A stretch of DNA of 37,451 bases. Origin: an uncultured Alphaproteobacteria bacterium (GTDB lineage Bacteria > Pseudomonadota > Alphaproteobacteria > Caulobacterales > Parvularculaceae). Shown piece after piece: positions 15,579-25,553 of the stretch. Location of the stretch: assembly GCA_902826095.1 (NCBI GenBank), contig CADEDN010000034.1, positions 1 through 37,451 of the forward strand, in the 5' to 3' direction. A program made the position numbers and the translations under genes. Every line of letters starts with the position of its first letter. Position 1 is the first letter of the stretch. Under the pieces are notes generated by a model. It searched no databases, was not told the origin of the DNA, and was given only the letters and a program-made list of their open reading frames with translations.

Positions 15579-17818
15579 GCGCGCGGCGCCGATTTTGCGA
15601 GGCGCAGCGCGTTCAATGTGACGATGACGGAAGATCCCGACATCGCAAGGGCCGCGATCAGCGGCGTCACGAATCCGAAAGCGGCGAGCGGCGCGGCGAA
15701 CAAGTTGTAAAGCGCGGCGAAAGCGAAATTCTCCAGCATCAGCCGGCGCGTCTTGCGCGCGACATCGAAGGTCTCGACGATCGGCGCGAGGCCGTCGCCG
15801 AGATAGATGAAGTCGGCGGCGGCCTGGCTCGCACCCGCCGCGGTTCCGGGCGACATCGATACGTGCGCGGCGGCGAGCGAGGGCGCGTCATTGAGCCCGT
15901 CGCCGATCATGGCGACGCGCGCGCCGCCGGCGGCCATCGCTTCGAGCGCCTCGACTTTCCGGCGCGGCGTCAGGCGCGCGCGCCAGTCGACGCCGCCAAC
16001 CGCCTCGGCGATTCTGGCGGCGGGCGCTTCGAGATCTCCCGAGAGAATCGTGACCGGAAGATTGCGCGTCTTGAGCGCCGCGACGGTCTTGGCGGCATCG
16101 GCGCGGATCCGGTCGTCAAAGACGAACCGGACGGGTGCGTCGCCCTCGCGGCGAAACCAGGTCGCGGAGCGGCCGTCGTCGATCGCGGCGACAATGTCGA
16201 CGCCGCACCAGTCGGCGCGCCCGAGCCGCGCTCTGCGCCCGTCGACGACGCCTTCAATTCCGGCGCCGTCGGTTTCGGCGATTTCGGCGGCGAGCGTTCC
16301 TTCGCCCGCCGCGTCGGCGATCGCTTGCGACATCGGGTGGCGGCTGGCGCGCGCAAGGCTCGCCGCGCCGATGAGCGCCGCGGCGGGGATCTCGTCGCGG
16401 TTCGAAATCTCGAGCCGCGCATGCGTCAGCGTTCCCGTCTTGTCGAAGACGACGCGCGTCGCCTGCGCAAGACGCTCCAGCGCATCGCCCGACTTGACGA
16501 GAACGCCGGAGCGGAAGAGCCGGCCGCTCGCGACGACCTGAACGACCGGGGCCGCAAGGCCGAGCGCGCAGGGACATGTGATGATGAGAACCGCGATCGC
16601 GTTCATCAGCGACACGCGCAATCCCGCGTCAAGCGCGAAATGCCAGACGCCGAACGTCATCAGCGCAAGGCTGTGAACGACCGGAACATAGAGCGAGGCC
16701 GCCTTGTCGGCGAGCCGCACATAACGGCTTTTCGTCTGTTCGCCAGCTTCAATGAGGCGCGCGAGATCGGCGATCAGGGAATCGTCGACGCCCGCGGTGG
16801 TGCGCATGACAAGGCGCTGGGAAAGGTTGAGCGCGCCGGCGTCGATCCGGTCGCCCGGTTTCAGTTTCGCCGGCGCGCTTTCGCCGCTGATGATCGACAG
16901 ATCGACGCTGGAGGCGCCTTCGATGACATCGCCGTTGACCGGTGCGCGGTCGCCGGGGGAGAGCAGCAAGACGTCGCCCGGTCTGATGTCGCGCGCCGCG
17001 ATCGATTTGACGACGCCGTTCGCCGCAAGCCGGCTCGCCAGCGGCGCCTGCAGCGCCAGGAGATCGCGCGCCGCGCTCCTCGCCGCCGCCCGCAGGCGAT
17101 GATCGAGAAAGCGGCCGATCAGCAGGAAAAAGAGCAGCATCACCGCGGCGTCGAAATAGGCGTGCTCGCCGCCCTTCAGCGTTTCATAGAGGCTGAATGA
17201 CAGCGCGAGAACGACCGCGAGCGAGATCGGAACGTCCATATTCGCCCGGCCCGCCTTCAGCGAGGCGAGCGCCGACCGGAAGAAGGGCCGACCCGCATAG
17301 GCCGCCGCCGGGATCGCGATCGCCGCCGACACAAAGTGCAGAAAGTCGCGCGTCGCCGCGCCCATTTCGGCGCCCGATTCTCCGCCGCGCCCCGCCCAGA
17401 CGGAGATCGACAGCAGCATGACGTTCGCGGCGGCGAAGCCGGCGACTGCGAGCGCGCGCAGGAGATCGCGTCCTTCATGGTCGCGCTGCGCGGCGACGCT
17501 TGTCGGATCGAACGGCGCCGCGCGATAGCCGAGCTCGGTGATTTTCCCGACGATCGCGCGCGGGTCGACGGCGCCGCCGGACCAGGCGATCGCGAGCTTG
17601 CCGGTTGAAAGATTGAGCCGCGCCGACGAGACGCCGTCGATCGCCGCGACGCCCTTTTCTATCCTGGCGATGCACCCGGCGCATTTCGCGCCGAACACGG
17701 CGAGTTCAAGCGTCGACGCCGCACCCTTGCGCCGGACAAAGGGTGAAGGATCGGGCGCGCGCGTGTCGCCGACTGCGCTCCGGCCCGTCGCGCCGATATC
17801 GATCGCCGCAAGCGTCAT
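15575..17818 (-). CDS. fixI: FixI/CcoI, copper-transporting P1B-type ATPase
   Basis: This 747-aa protein exports copper across the inner membrane for assembly of the cbb3 oxidase. An N-terminal heavy-metal domain carries CAGC in FGAKCAGCIARIEKG (about residues 50-65). Membrane helices follow, then the actuator motif SGES, the metal-site CPC in ITCPCALGLA, the phosphorylation site DKTGTLT, SRHP, and GDGLNDAPSLA in the hinge. All catalytic motifs are intact. It overlaps fixH and fixS by 4 bp each, so expression is coupled with the oxidase assembly genes. Confidence 0.96.
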   Translation of the reverse strand: MTLAAIDIGATGRSAVGDTRAPDPSPFVRRKGAASTLELAVFGAKCAGCIARIEKGVAAIDGVSSARLNLSTGKLAIAWSGGAVDPRAIVGKITELGYRAAPFDPTSVAAQRDHEGRDLLRALAVAGFAAANVMLLSISVWAGRGGESGAEMGAATRDFLHFVSAAIAIPAAAYAGRPFFRSALASLKAGRANMDVPISLAVVLALSFSLYETLKGGEHAYFDAAVMLLFFLLIGRFLDHRLRAAARSAARDLLALQAPLASRLAANGVVKSIAARDIRPGDVLLLSPGDRAPVNGDVIEGASSVDLSIISGESAPAKLKPGDRIDAGALNLSQRLVMRTTAGVDDSLIADLARLIEAGEQTKSRYVRLADKAASLYVPVVHSLALMTFGVWHFALDAGLRVSLMNAIAVLIITCPCALGLAAPVVQVVASGRLFRSGVLVKSGDALERLAQATRVVFDKTGTLTHARLEISNRDEIPAAALIGAASLARASRHPMSQAIADAAGEGTLAAEIAETDGAGIEGVVDGRRARLGRADWCGVDIVAAIDDGRSATWFRREGDAPVRFVFDDRIRADAAKTVAALKTRNLPVTILSGDLEAPAARIAEAVGGVDWRARLTPRRKVEALEAMAAGGARVAMIGDGLNDAPSLAAAHVSMSPGTAAGASQAAADFIYLGDGLAPIVETFDVARKTRRLMLENFAFAALYNLFAAPLAAFGFVTPLIAALAMSGSSVIVTLNALRLAKSAPRA

Positions 17819-18297
17819 CGCAGCAGCAGCCGTTTGACGAGATCGAAGCGCGCGCCGTCGGCTCCGGTCGCGCTCGCTTTCAGATCCCAGACGCCGACGC
17901 CGACGCCGGGCGCCGTCGCGAGATAGGCGCCGTCCGCGCGCTGCGCGAACAGGAGCCGCTGATCGGCGCCGGCGTGCGCCGGCCGCTCAAGCGTCGCCTC
18001 GACGACTAGTCCGTAAATCGGGGCGCCGTCGGCGCTGCGGAATGTCAATTCGATCGCCGCGCCCTCGCTGGTGCGCGCGGCCTTGTTGATTTCGGCGGTC
18101 CATCGCAGCGTTTCCTGCGCGGCTTTTCGCGCGAGCGCGTCATTATAGCGAACGCCCTGGAAATAGGGCTTTTCCACCGCCTGCCCGGGGAACGATCGGA
18201 TCGCCAGCGTGATGAAGACCGCGTTGACGGCGGCGACGGCGAAAAAGAACGCCAGCAGCGCGTAGAGGACGTGACGGCCGCGGATTTCACCCGTCAT
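17815..18297 (-). CDS. fixH: FixH/CcoH, cbb3 oxidase assembly protein
   Basis: This 160-aa protein has one N-terminal membrane helix (LYALLAFFFAVAAVNAVFITLA) and a periplasmic β-rich domain. It includes the FixH-typical segment FQGVRYNDALARKAAQE followed by an Ig-like fold ending GVWDLKASATGADGARFDLV. FixH is needed for stability of the cbb3 complex and works with FixG and FixI. It overlaps both neighbours by 4 bp. Confidence 0.93.
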   Translation of the reverse strand: MTGEIRGRHVLYALLAFFFAVAAVNAVFITLAIRSFPGQAVEKPYFQGVRYNDALARKAAQETLRWTAEINKAARTSEGAAIELTFRSADGAPIYGLVVEATLERPAHAGADQRLLFAQRADGAYLATAPGVGVGVWDLKASATGADGARFDLVKRLLLR

Positions 18298-19778
18298 TTC
18301 CGCCGCTCCGTCAGGAAAGTCGTCTCGCGGCGGGCGGCCTCGCCGGTCGCCGGGTCAAGGACGCTGATCGCGATTGGGAAGGTTGCCGACGACGACGAGC
18401 GCGGCGGCGCTGTGACGAAAACGCGAACCGAGCGCACGCCGTCGGCGTCGGCGGAGACGGTCGCCGCGCCGCCTTGGAATTCTTCGCCGATCGCCGACAA
18501 TGCGACCGGCGTCTGGCTATCGACCGACAGCGTCAGCGCGCGCGTCGAATTTTCGCGATTGACGATCTTGACGGTGAAGGCGTTGCGGATCGATCCGTCG
18601 GAGAGGCGCACGAAGGGCGGCGTCCGGTCGCGCAGCACGTTGACCTGCAAGGTGGCGCGCGTCGCGAGACTGTAGGCCATCAGCCCGCCGACAAGCGAAA
18701 GCGCCGCCGCGTAAATGATTGTGCGCGGACGAACCAGCCTGACCTTGGGTTTCTCCCCGGCTTTCCGGCGCGCGAGATTCTTGTCGGTGTCATAGCCGAT
18801 CAGCCGCAGCGGACGACCGACCTTCGCCATCACGTCGTCGCAGGCGTCGATGCAGAGCGCGCAGTTGATGCACTCAAGCTGAGCGCCGTCGCGGATGTCG
18901 ATGCCCATCGGACAGGCGGCGACGCAGGAATTGCAGTCGACGCAGTCGCCCTTCCCTTCCCAGCTCTCGCCCTTCTTGTGGGCGCCGCGCGGCTCGCCGC
19001 GATCGGTCTTGTAGGTGACTTGCAGCGTTTCGGCGTCGGTCAGCGCCGCCTGGATGCGCGGCCAGGGGCACATATAGGTGCACACCTGCTCGCGCATCGA
19101 ACCGGCGAACAGATAAGTCGTCAAGGTCAGGAGGCCGAGGAAAAAATAGGCGGTGAACGGCGCCTCGCCGCGAAAGAGCTGCGCGGCGACGGTCGGCGCG
19201 TCGTGGAAATAAAACATCCAGGCGCCGCCGGTCGCCGCCCCGATCAGGATCCACAACGCGTGCTTGACGATCTTCTTGCGGATCTTGTCCGCCGTCCACG
19301 GCTCTCTTGCGAGCTTGATGCGCTGGTTGCGGTCGCCCTCAATCAATCGCTCAACCGCGACAAAGAGATCCGTCCAGACGGTTTGCGGACAGGAATAACC
19401 GCACCAGACGCGGCCGAACAGCGACGTCGCCAGAAACAGGCCGAGCGCCGCGATCACCAGAAGGCCGGTGATGTAATAGAGTTCGTCCGGCCACAACTCG
19501 ATATTGAAAAAGTAGAACCGGCGGCCCGGAAAATCGACGAGGATCGCTTGGTCGGGCTCATTCGGACCGCGGGGCCAGCGCACCCACGGAAGGATATAAT
19601 AGACGCAGAGCGTGAAAATGAGCATCGCCCATTTCAGCTTGCGGTAAGTCCCGTCGACGAGTTTTGGATAGATCGGCTCGCGCGCCTTATAGAGCGAGCG
19701 GCGCGCGGCGCTGTTCACCGCTTCAACATCATAGCGCGCGATGTCGGCTGCCGGCTGCGTCGTCAATTTCGCGTCCAT
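18294..19778 (-). CDS. fixG: FixG/CcoG, polyferredoxin of cbb3 oxidase assembly
   Basis: This 494-aa membrane protein has several helices in the first 230 residues, followed by a double [4Fe-4S] domain with CVDCNSCVAACPMGIDIRDG and CINCALCIDACDD, another helix, and a periplasmic Ig-like C-terminal domain (FixG_C). It contains WCGYSCPQTVWTDLF, typical of the family. CcoG is thought to reduce Cu(II) to Cu(I) for CcoI and the oxidase. It starts 16 bp after the fixP stop, so it probably shares the fixNOQP transcript. Confidence 0.96.
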   Translation of the reverse strand: MDAKLTTQPAADIARYDVEAVNSAARRSLYKAREPIYPKLVDGTYRKLKWAMLIFTLCVYYILPWVRWPRGPNEPDQAILVDFPGRRFYFFNIELWPDELYYITGLLVIAALGLFLATSLFGRVWCGYSCPQTVWTDLFVAVERLIEGDRNQRIKLAREPWTADKIRKKIVKHALWILIGAATGGAWMFYFHDAPTVAAQLFRGEAPFTAYFFLGLLTLTTYLFAGSMREQVCTYMCPWPRIQAALTDAETLQVTYKTDRGEPRGAHKKGESWEGKGDCVDCNSCVAACPMGIDIRDGAQLECINCALCIDACDDVMAKVGRPLRLIGYDTDKNLARRKAGEKPKVRLVRPRTIIYAAALSLVGGLMAYSLATRATLQVNVLRDRTPPFVRLSDGSIRNAFTVKIVNRENSTRALTLSVDSQTPVALSAIGEEFQGGAATVSADADGVRSVRVFVTAPPRSSSSATFPIAISVLDPATGEAARRETTFLTERRK

Positions 19779-19794
19779 GCGCGGCGACCCTTGA

Positions 19795-20664
19795 TTACTG
19801 GCCCCCGCCGAGGTCGTGAACGTAAACGGCGAGCGCGGTGATCTGGTCTTGCGTCAATCGCCCCTCCCACGCCGGCATGACGCCGGCGCGGCCGTTCGTC
19901 AACGTCGTATGAATGCTCTTTCGGTCGCCGCCATAGAGCCAGATCGCGTCGGTGAGATCGGGCGCGCCCTGCAACGGGTCGCCCTTGCCGGCCGGGCCAT
20001 GGCAGGCGGCGCATTGCTGCTGAAACACCGGCGCGGCGCGCGCCGCCGCCGCTGCGTCCGCCTCGCCGCCCGACAGGCGGATGACGTGGGCGACGAGATC
20101 GCTGATTGTCTCCGGCGGCAACAACCCGTCGCGGCCAAAGGCCTGCATGACGCTGACATGCGCTTTTTCGTGACCCGATCTGATTCCGTAGCGGATCGTC
20201 TGCTTGATGTCGGCAAAGCTTCCGCCCCAGAGCCAGGAATCGTCGTTCAAATTGGGATAGCCTGGAAAACCCTGTCCGCCTGACCCGTGACAAGTCGCGC
20301 AATTGTCGCCGAAGATCGACGCGCCCGCCGCCAGGGTGAACTGCAGGAGATCGGGATCGTTCTCCACTTCTTCAACGCGCGTGACCGCGGCGAGACGTTT
20401 GATTGATGCGCCGCGCGCCGCCTCCAGCCTCGCAATGTCGGCGGCGACATTGGCGCGCTCGGAGTGATTGCGCAGCCCTTTCGTATAGCCCGTCAGTCCC
20501 GGCCAGGCGGGCATGAAGACCCAATAAACGATCGCCCAGACGACCGTCGCGTAAAACGTCAACACCCACCAGCGCGGCAGCGGGTTGTTGAATTCCCTGA
20601 TGCCGTCCCATTCATGGCCGGTCGTGTCGTCCGTCGCCGGACCGCGCTTGTCATTCCTCGCCAT
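19795..20664 (-). CDS. fixP: FixP/CcoP, diheme cytochrome c subunit of cbb3 oxidase
   Basis: The protein has 289 aa from the ATG at 20664, which has GAAGG 8 nt upstream; an earlier ATG at 20679 would have almost no spacer. The N-terminal part has one membrane helix (about residues 35-55, WWVLTFYATVVWAIVYWVF). Two cytochrome c domains follow, with heme motifs CATCH and CAACH. Conserved distal segments such as WLWGG occur in both halves. CcoP passes electrons from cytochrome c to CcoO. The start lies inside fixQ, giving translational coupling. Confidence 0.96.
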   Translation of the reverse strand: MARNDKRGPATDDTTGHEWDGIREFNNPLPRWWVLTFYATVVWAIVYWVFMPAWPGLTGYTKGLRNHSERANVAADIARLEAARGASIKRLAAVTRVEEVENDPDLLQFTLAAGASIFGDNCATCHGSGGQGFPGYPNLNDDSWLWGGSFADIKQTIRYGIRSGHEKAHVSVMQAFGRDGLLPPETISDLVAHVIRLSGGEADAAAAARAAPVFQQQCAACHGPAGKGDPLQGAPDLTDAIWLYGGDRKSIHTTLTNGRAGVMPAWEGRLTQDQITALAVYVHDLGGGQ

Positions 20665-20818
20665 CGGCGTCGCCTTCATCCTTCAGCGGAATTTCGCTGG
20701 CTTCCTTGAATTTCCGGCTGTTCGACGGCGCGAGCGCGTAAGCGAGCGTTAGCGCGAAAGCGAGGACGAACAGGACCAGGCCCCAGGTCTGGGCGAATTT
20801 TGCGAGCGCTTCGTACAT
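20651..20818 (-). CDS. fixQ: FixQ/CcoQ, small subunit of cbb3 oxidase
   Basis: This 55-aa protein, MYEALAKFAQTWGLVLFVLA then FALTLAYALAPSNSRKF, has one membrane helix followed by the family-typical N-x-KF segment and an acidic tail. CcoQ stabilises CcoP in the complex and protects the oxidase under oxygen. It starts 2 bp after the fixO stop and overlaps the fixP start by 14 bp. Confidence 0.93.
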   Translation of the reverse strand: MYEALAKFAQTWGLVLFVLAFALTLAYALAPSNSRKFKEASEIPLKDEGDADGEE

Positions 20819-20820
20819 GA

Positions 20821-21549
20821 TCAGCGATAATTCTCCTCGGCTTCATAGGTTGAGAAGTCGACCATGGTTCCAAGAACCTGAAGATAGGCGATCATCGCGT
20901 CCATCTCGGAAACTGCCGACGAATCGCCGTCGAAATTGCGAATCTGCGCCTTGGGATAGCGGGCGAGCAGGGCGTCATAATCGGCGGAAAACGGATCGAC
21001 CTGCGCTTCAAGGTCCGATTTCGCGTTTTCAATCATTTCGTCAGTATAGGGAACGCCCTCAAGGCGAAGCGCCCGCAGTTTGTTCTCGATGTCGTGGTAT
21101 GCGAGGCGGTTCTTGTCGAGCAGGGCGTAAGGCGGCATCACCGATTCAGGGACGACGCTGCGCGGATCGATCAGGTGCTGGCGTTGCCATTCGTCGGAAT
21201 ATTTGCCGCCGACCCGCGCGAGGTCGGGCCCGGTGCGCTTCGAGCCCCATTGGAAAGGATGATCATACATGCTCTCCGCGGCGAGCGAATAATGGCCGTA
21301 GCGTTCGACCTCGTCGCGCAGCGGGCGGATCTGCTGGCTGTGGCAGGTGTAGCAGCCCTCGCGGATATAGATGTCGCGGCCGGCGAGTTCGAGCGGCGAA
21401 TAGGGGCGCACCCCCTCCACTTTCTCGATCGTCGATTCGAGATAGAAGAGCGGCGCGATCTCGACAGCGCCGCCGACGGCGACGGTCACGAGAATGGCGA
21501 CCGTGAGGACGAGGCTGTTCTTTTCAAGGAACTTGTGCCGATCAAGCAT
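20821..21549 (-). CDS. fixO: FixO/CcoO, monoheme cytochrome c subunit of cbb3 oxidase
   Basis: This 242-aa protein has an N-terminal anchor helix ([19 protein letters not shown]), then the heme motif in [40 protein letters not shown] and VMPPYALL follow; Met in the latter is the probable distal heme ligand. The start [11 protein letters not shown] at 21549 matches the family. The longer in-frame extension to 21618 runs through the end of fixN and is Arg-rich. CcoO carries electrons from CcoP to the catalytic subunit. It starts 10 bp after the fixN stop. Confidence 0.96.
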   Translation of the reverse strand: MLDRHKFLEKNSLVLTVAILVTVAVGGAVEIAPLFYLESTIEKVEGVRPYSPLELAGRDIYIREGCYTCHSQQIRPLRDEVERYGHYSLAAESMYDHPFQWGSKRTGPDLARVGGKYSDEWQRQHLIDPRSVVPESVMPPYALLDKNRLAYHDIENKLRALRLEGVPYTDEMIENAKSDLEAQVDPFSADYDALLARYPKAQIRNFDGDSSAVSEMDAMIAYLQVLGTMVDFSTYEAEENYR

Positions 21550-21559
21550 CGCTCGTCTC

Positions 21560-23206
21560 CTATTCCGCCGGCGCCGGCGCGAGCGCGCCGCCTTGCGCCC
21601 GCTCCTTTTCGCGCACATCGCCGCGCGCCGTCCGCCACAAATTATAGGTCATGATGAGCGCGCCGGTCAGGAACAAAAGGCCGCCGCACATCCGGATGAC
21701 GTAATAGGGATGCATCGCCGCGACGGTTTCGACGAATGAGCTTTCGAGGAAACCGAATTGATCGTAGGCGCGCCACATGAGGCCCTGCATCACGCCAGAC
21801 ACCCACATCGCGGCGATATAGAGCACGATGCCGATCGTCGAAATCCAGAAATGCCATTCGACGAGCGCGTTGGAATAGAGCCGCTTGCGGTTCCACAGCC
21901 ATTGCGTCAGGCAATAGAGCGCGCCGAACGACACATAGCCGACCCAGCCGAGCGCGCCCGAATGGACGTGTCCGATCGTCCAGTCGGTGTAATGCGACAG
22001 CGAATTCACCGCGCGGACCGACATCAGCGGCCCTTCAAAGGTCGACATGCCGTAGAAGGCGACGGAGACGACCATCATCCGCAGTACGGGATCGGTTCTA
22101 AGCTTGTCCCATGCGCCCGACAGCGTCATCAGGCCGTTGATCATGCCGCCCCAGGACGGCATCCACAGCATGATCGAGAATGTCATGCCGAGCGTTTGCG
22201 CCCATTCCGGAAGGGCGGTGTAATGAAGGTGATGCGGCCCCGCCCAGATATAGATGAAAATCAGCGACCAGAAATGCACGATCGAAAGGCGATAGGAATA
22301 AACCGGCCGCTCGGCCCGCTTCGGGATGAAATAATACATGATCGCGAGAAAACCGGCGGTGAGGAAGAACCCGACGGCGTTGTGTCCGTACCACCATTGG
22401 GTCAGCGCGTCCTGCACGCCGGCGAACAGCGAATAACTTTTGCTGCCGACGATCGAGACCGGGATCGCCAGATTGTTGACAATGTGCAGCATCGCGATCG
22501 TCACGATGAAGGCGAGATAGAACCAGTTGGCGACGTAGATATGCGGCTCTTTGCGCTTTAGCACCGTGCCAAGAAACACGACGAGATAGACGACCCAGAC
22601 AATCGTCAGCCAGAGATCGGCGTACCATTCCGGCTCGGCGTATTCCTTCGATTGCGTGACGCCCATCAAATAGCCGGTGGCGGCGATCACGATGAACAGA
22701 TTGTAGCCCCAGAACACGAACCAGGGCGCGACGCCGCCGAATAGGCGCGCGCGGCAAGTCCGCTGGACGACATAGAAAGACGTCGCGATGAGGACATTGC
22801 CCCCGAAAGCGAAGACGACCGCCGATGTGTGCAACGGGCGCAATCGCCCGAAACTCGACCAGGGCAGGTCAGGGAAGTAAAACAAATTCGGAAAAGCGAG
22901 CTGCGCCGCGATGATGACGCCGACCAGGAATCCGGCGAGCCCCCAGAACACCGAGGCGATGACGCCGGCGCGGACAACGCCGAAATCGTAGGGGCCCGCC
23001 TCGCGCGGCGTCGACACGTATTGCGCGAGAGCGAAAGCCCCGGCGACAAAGGCGGCGAGGAACATCATCGCATGAGCGGACATCAAGGGGTCGGCCGTTC
23101 TCGCCGCGGTGAACACGGCCGACAGGACGCCGACGAACAATCCGGCCGCCAAAAGCATGACATCGCCGCCGCGCTGCTCAGCATGATGAAGATCGCTCGC
23201 AGCCAT
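21560..23206 (-). CDS. fixN: FixN/CcoN, catalytic subunit I of cbb3-type cytochrome oxidase
   Basis: This 548-aa heme-copper oxidase subunit has about 12 membrane helices and binds heme b and the heme b3-CuB site. Visible cbb3 marks are [20 protein letters not shown] (CuB ligand His and the cross-linked Tyr region), [10 protein letters not shown] (two adjacent CuB-ligand His), and [17 protein letters not shown] (heme ligands). It reduces O2 to water at very low oxygen and conserves energy as proton-motive force. I place the start at 23206 (MAASDLHH): GAGGGG lies upstream, and the ATG at 23287 would put a regulatory box inside the gene. First gene of fixNOQPGHIS. Confidence 0.97.
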   Translation of the reverse strand: MAASDLHHAEQRGGDVMLLAAGLFVGVLSAVFTAARTADPLMSAHAMMFLAAFVAGAFALAQYVSTPREAGPYDFGVVRAGVIASVFWGLAGFLVGVIIAAQLAFPNLFYFPDLPWSSFGRLRPLHTSAVVFAFGGNVLIATSFYVVQRTCRARLFGGVAPWFVFWGYNLFIVIAATGYLMGVTQSKEYAEPEWYADLWLTIVWVVYLVVFLGTVLKRKEPHIYVANWFYLAFIVTIAMLHIVNNLAIPVSIVGSKSYSLFAGVQDALTQWWYGHNAVGFFLTAGFLAIMYYFIPKRAERPVYSYRLSIVHFWSLIFIYIWAGPHHLHYTALPEWAQTLGMTFSIMLWMPSWGGMINGLMTLSGAWDKLRTDPVLRMMVVSVAFYGMSTFEGPLMSVRAVNSLSHYTDWTIGHVHSGALGWVGYVSFGALYCLTQWLWNRKRLYSNALVEWHFWISTIGIVLYIAAMWVSGVMQGLMWRAYDQFGFLESSFVETVAAMHPYYVIRMCGGLLFLTGALIMTYNLWRTARGDVREKERAQGGALAPAPAE

Positions 23207-23263
23207 AGCCGCCCCTCGCTTTTCTCGTCGCGCCACCTTCTGACGCGGCGGCGGAATCGCGGT

Positions 23264-23277
23264 TTGACTTATGTCAA
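23264..23277. promoter_or_regulatory. FixK/FNR-type box 1, upstream of fixN
   Basis: TTGACTTATGTCAA is a perfect 5-bp inverted repeat with a 4-bp centre. It ends 57 bp before the fixN ATG, the distance expected of a class II FNR/FixK-activated promoter (box near -41). Confidence 0.88.
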
Positions 23278-23369
23278 AAAGCGCCATGCATTATCGATGC
23301 GCCTCGTTCGCCGCAGCCCTCAAACCGCGCGAGATGAATAGGGCGAGGCCGCCCCCCGAAATCGCCGGG

Positions 23370-24008
23370 TCAATCGCCCTTGGTCGGCGCTTCGGACGCC
23401 ATGCTGGTCAGAACCGTCATCCGGACAAGCTCGGCGAAACTCGACGCTTCGACTTTCGCCATGATGTTCCGTCGATGCACCTCGACGGTCCTGGGGCTGA
23501 GGCCGAGGTCGCGCGCCACCGCCTTGCTGGAACGGCCGTCGACGATTTCGGCGAGCACCTCGCGTTCTCGGGGCGTCAAGGCCTCAAACCGCCGCCGATA
23601 TTCGCCGGGCGCGTCGAATGCGCGCGGCTCATTCGACGCCGCCGCCGACAGCGCCCGATCCAGCGCCGACGTCAATTCATCGGCGGAGAAGGGCTTTTCA
23701 AGAAAATCGACGGCGCCGTCGCGCATCGCGTTCACGGCCATCTGAATGTCGCCATGCGCGGTCATGATGATGACCGGGACGGCGACGCCTATTTCGACGA
23801 GTTTGCGCAGCAGCTGCGGCCCCTGCATGCCGGGCATGCACACGTCGACGAGCACCACCGCCTGCGCCCGGTCAAGGTCGGGGACGGCGTCCAGAAAACT
23901 CTCGGCCGATCCGAATGCCGTCGGCCGATAATTCGCCGCAGCGAGCAGCGCGCCGACGCCGCGCAGCACGGCGGCGTCGTCGTCGATCAGATATACGCGC
24001 CCCCTCAT
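23370..24008 (-). CDS. fixJ: FixJ, oxygen-responsive two-component response regulator
   Basis: The protein has 212 aa from MRGRVYLIDDD. The receiver domain (1-120) shows the acidic DDD pocket, the phospho-acceptor Asp in VVLVDVCMPGMQG, Thr in VIIMTAHGD and Lys in FLEKPF. The C-terminal LuxR/FixJ-type helix-turn-helix includes LTPREREVLAEIVDGRSSKA and LSPRTVEVHRRNIMAK. It is phosphorylated by FixL at low oxygen and then activates fixK. An upstream in-frame extension to 24116 overlaps fixL and is not used. It lies 25 bp after fixL. Confidence 0.95.
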   Translation of the reverse strand: MRGRVYLIDDDAAVLRGVGALLAAANYRPTAFGSAESFLDAVPDLDRAQAVVLVDVCMPGMQGPQLLRKLVEIGVAVPVIIMTAHGDIQMAVNAMRDGAVDFLEKPFSADELTSALDRALSAAASNEPRAFDAPGEYRRRFEALTPREREVLAEIVDGRSSKAVARDLGLSPRTVEVHRRNIMAKVEASSFAELVRMTVLTSMASEAPTKGD

Positions 24009-24033
24009 CAAACAATCGTCCTTACTGCCCCCG

Positions 24034-25512
24034 TTACGCCGGCAGGTTGACCTGGAACACCGCGCCCTGCGGATTGTTGTCCAGAATGAGAATTTCGCCT
24101 TGATGCGCGTCAACAATCGACCGCGTGATCGCTAGGCCGACGCCGAGGCCTTCCGGCTTATCCGTTTGAAATGGTTCGAAGATTTTCGACTTCATGCCGC
24201 CGGCGATTCCGCAGCCCGTGTCAGCCACCGAGATTTCGACCCGTCCGGTCCGCCGCGCCGTCGAAATGGTCAGCCGTTTTTCCGGCGAATCTTTCATCGC
24301 ATCGACGGCGTTCCTGATGAGATTTGTCATCACCTGCTGGATCTGGAGCCGATCGATATTCGCGGCGCCGACATCCTCGCCCAGCCGGAATTCGACTTTG
24401 ACGGCGCCCTCGACGCCGATCAGCGCGATCGCGCTGGCGTCTTCGATGATCTTGTTGATGTCGTGAAGACTCTTCGCGGTTTTGCGCTTTTTCGCAAACT
24501 CGCGCATCTGGTGAATGATTTCGCTGGCGCGCTTTATTTCGCTGACGGCCTCGTCGATCAGCGCCCCCGCTTCCCCCGCGGCGGCGATTGCGGATTTCCG
24601 CACGATGAGCGAGGCGGCGCCGGCGAGGCTGGCCGCCGCGGTCAGCGGCTGGTTGATTTCATGAGCGATCGACGTCGCCATCTCGCCGAGCGCCCCGAGG
24701 CGGGCGGCGTGCTGCAATTGCGCCTGCGTTTCAGCGAGGTGTTGATCAGTCACTTCCTGACTCGTGATGTCTTCGGCGAAGCCGACAAACACCCGCTTGC
24801 CGTCGACGAACTCGCGGATGGTGAGCAAAATCGGAAAAATCTCGCCGTTCTTGCGCAGCGCCCTAATTTTTCGCGGCTGTCCGATGATCCGCCGCTCGCC
24901 TGTCTCCAGATAGCGCCGGATATATAGGTCATGCAGCGAATGATCAGGCTCCGGCATCAGACAATTGACGTTCGCGCCGATCATTTCGGCTTCGCTATAG
25001 CCGAATGTCTCCGTCGCCGCCCGACTGAAGCTCATGATGCGGCCCTCCGCATCGATTGTGATGACGGCGACGGGGCAGGCGTCGATCGTCGCGCGCCGGA
25101 ACGCCTCGCTTTCAGCAAGCGCGATCTCGGTTTCCTTGCGCTTGGTGAAGTCGTGACTGAACATCAAGAGGCCGCCGATCGAGCCTTGCGGCGTGCGCCA
25201 GGGCTTCACTTCCCAGCGCAACCAGTGGCGCCGCCCGTCGCTGCGAACGAACTCGTCCTCGTTCGCGCTGATGGTCTCGCCGCCGAGCGCACGGCGATTT
25301 ATTTCGCGCCAACGCTCCGGAACTTCCGGAAAGACCTCGTAATGCGATTTGCCATGGATATCAGCGCCGTCGAGACCATAATCTTCCAGCCAGCGACGGC
25401 TGACGCTCAGATACCGCATTTGCGCATCGACGATCGCGAGCGCGCAGGGCGCCTCCTCGACGAACTGATGAAGCCCAAGATCGAACTGGACGGCCATTCG
25501 CTCACAATACAC
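24034..25512 (-). CDS. fixL: FixL, heme-PAS oxygen-sensing histidine kinase
   Basis: This 492-aa soluble kinase has no membrane segment. PAS 1 covers about residues 15-125. PAS 2 (about 135-250) is the heme domain: LMPEPDHSLHDLYIRRY places the proximal heme-ligand His at 194, and Arg214 in GQPRKIRALR corresponds to the oxygen-sensing Arg known from rhizobial FixL. The kinase core shows the phospho-acceptor His284 in SIAHEINQPLTA, NLIRNAVDAM, DTGCGIA and GLGVGLA. Bound O2 switches the kinase off; low O2 releases it to phosphorylate FixJ. The start is GTG 25512; ATG 25497 would remove five residues. Confidence 0.95.
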   Translation of the reverse strand: MYCERMAVQFDLGLHQFVEEAPCALAIVDAQMRYLSVSRRWLEDYGLDGADIHGKSHYEVFPEVPERWREINRRALGGETISANEDEFVRSDGRRHWLRWEVKPWRTPQGSIGGLLMFSHDFTKRKETEIALAESEAFRRATIDACPVAVITIDAEGRIMSFSRAATETFGYSEAEMIGANVNCLMPEPDHSLHDLYIRRYLETGERRIIGQPRKIRALRKNGEIFPILLTIREFVDGKRVFVGFAEDITSQEVTDQHLAETQAQLQHAARLGALGEMATSIAHEINQPLTAAASLAGAASLIVRKSAIAAAGEAGALIDEAVSEIKRASEIIHQMREFAKKRKTAKSLHDINKIIEDASAIALIGVEGAVKVEFRLGEDVGAANIDRLQIQQVMTNLIRNAVDAMKDSPEKRLTISTARRTGRVEISVADTGCGIAGGMKSKIFEPFQTDKPEGLGVGLAITRSIVDAHQGEILILDNNPQGAVFQVNLPA

Positions 25513-25553
25513 GCTGATCGCGCGCGCCGCATCCCCGCGGAAGGGCGGCGCGC

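Noticed and set aside
15863-17200. 445-codon open frame on the plus strand opposite fixI
   Set aside because: It is an antisense shadow produced by GC-rich codon bias; its product is Arg-rich and without domains, while the opposite strand encodes an intact P-type ATPase.
18474-19841. 455-codon open frame opposite fixG
   Set aside because: Same reason: the reverse strand carries the complete FixG with both ferredoxin motifs.
23207-23287. Longer fixN start at 23287
   Set aside because: It would place FixK-type box 1 inside the coding region; the shorter start at 23206 has a good ribosome-binding site and begins near the family N-terminus.
15423-25512. Expectation of nitrogen-fixation (nif) genes beside the fix cluster
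   Set aside because: No nif, nifA or fixABCX genes are in the window; fixNOQP/GHIS and fixLJ here serve microaerobic respiration and need not imply nitrogen fixation.
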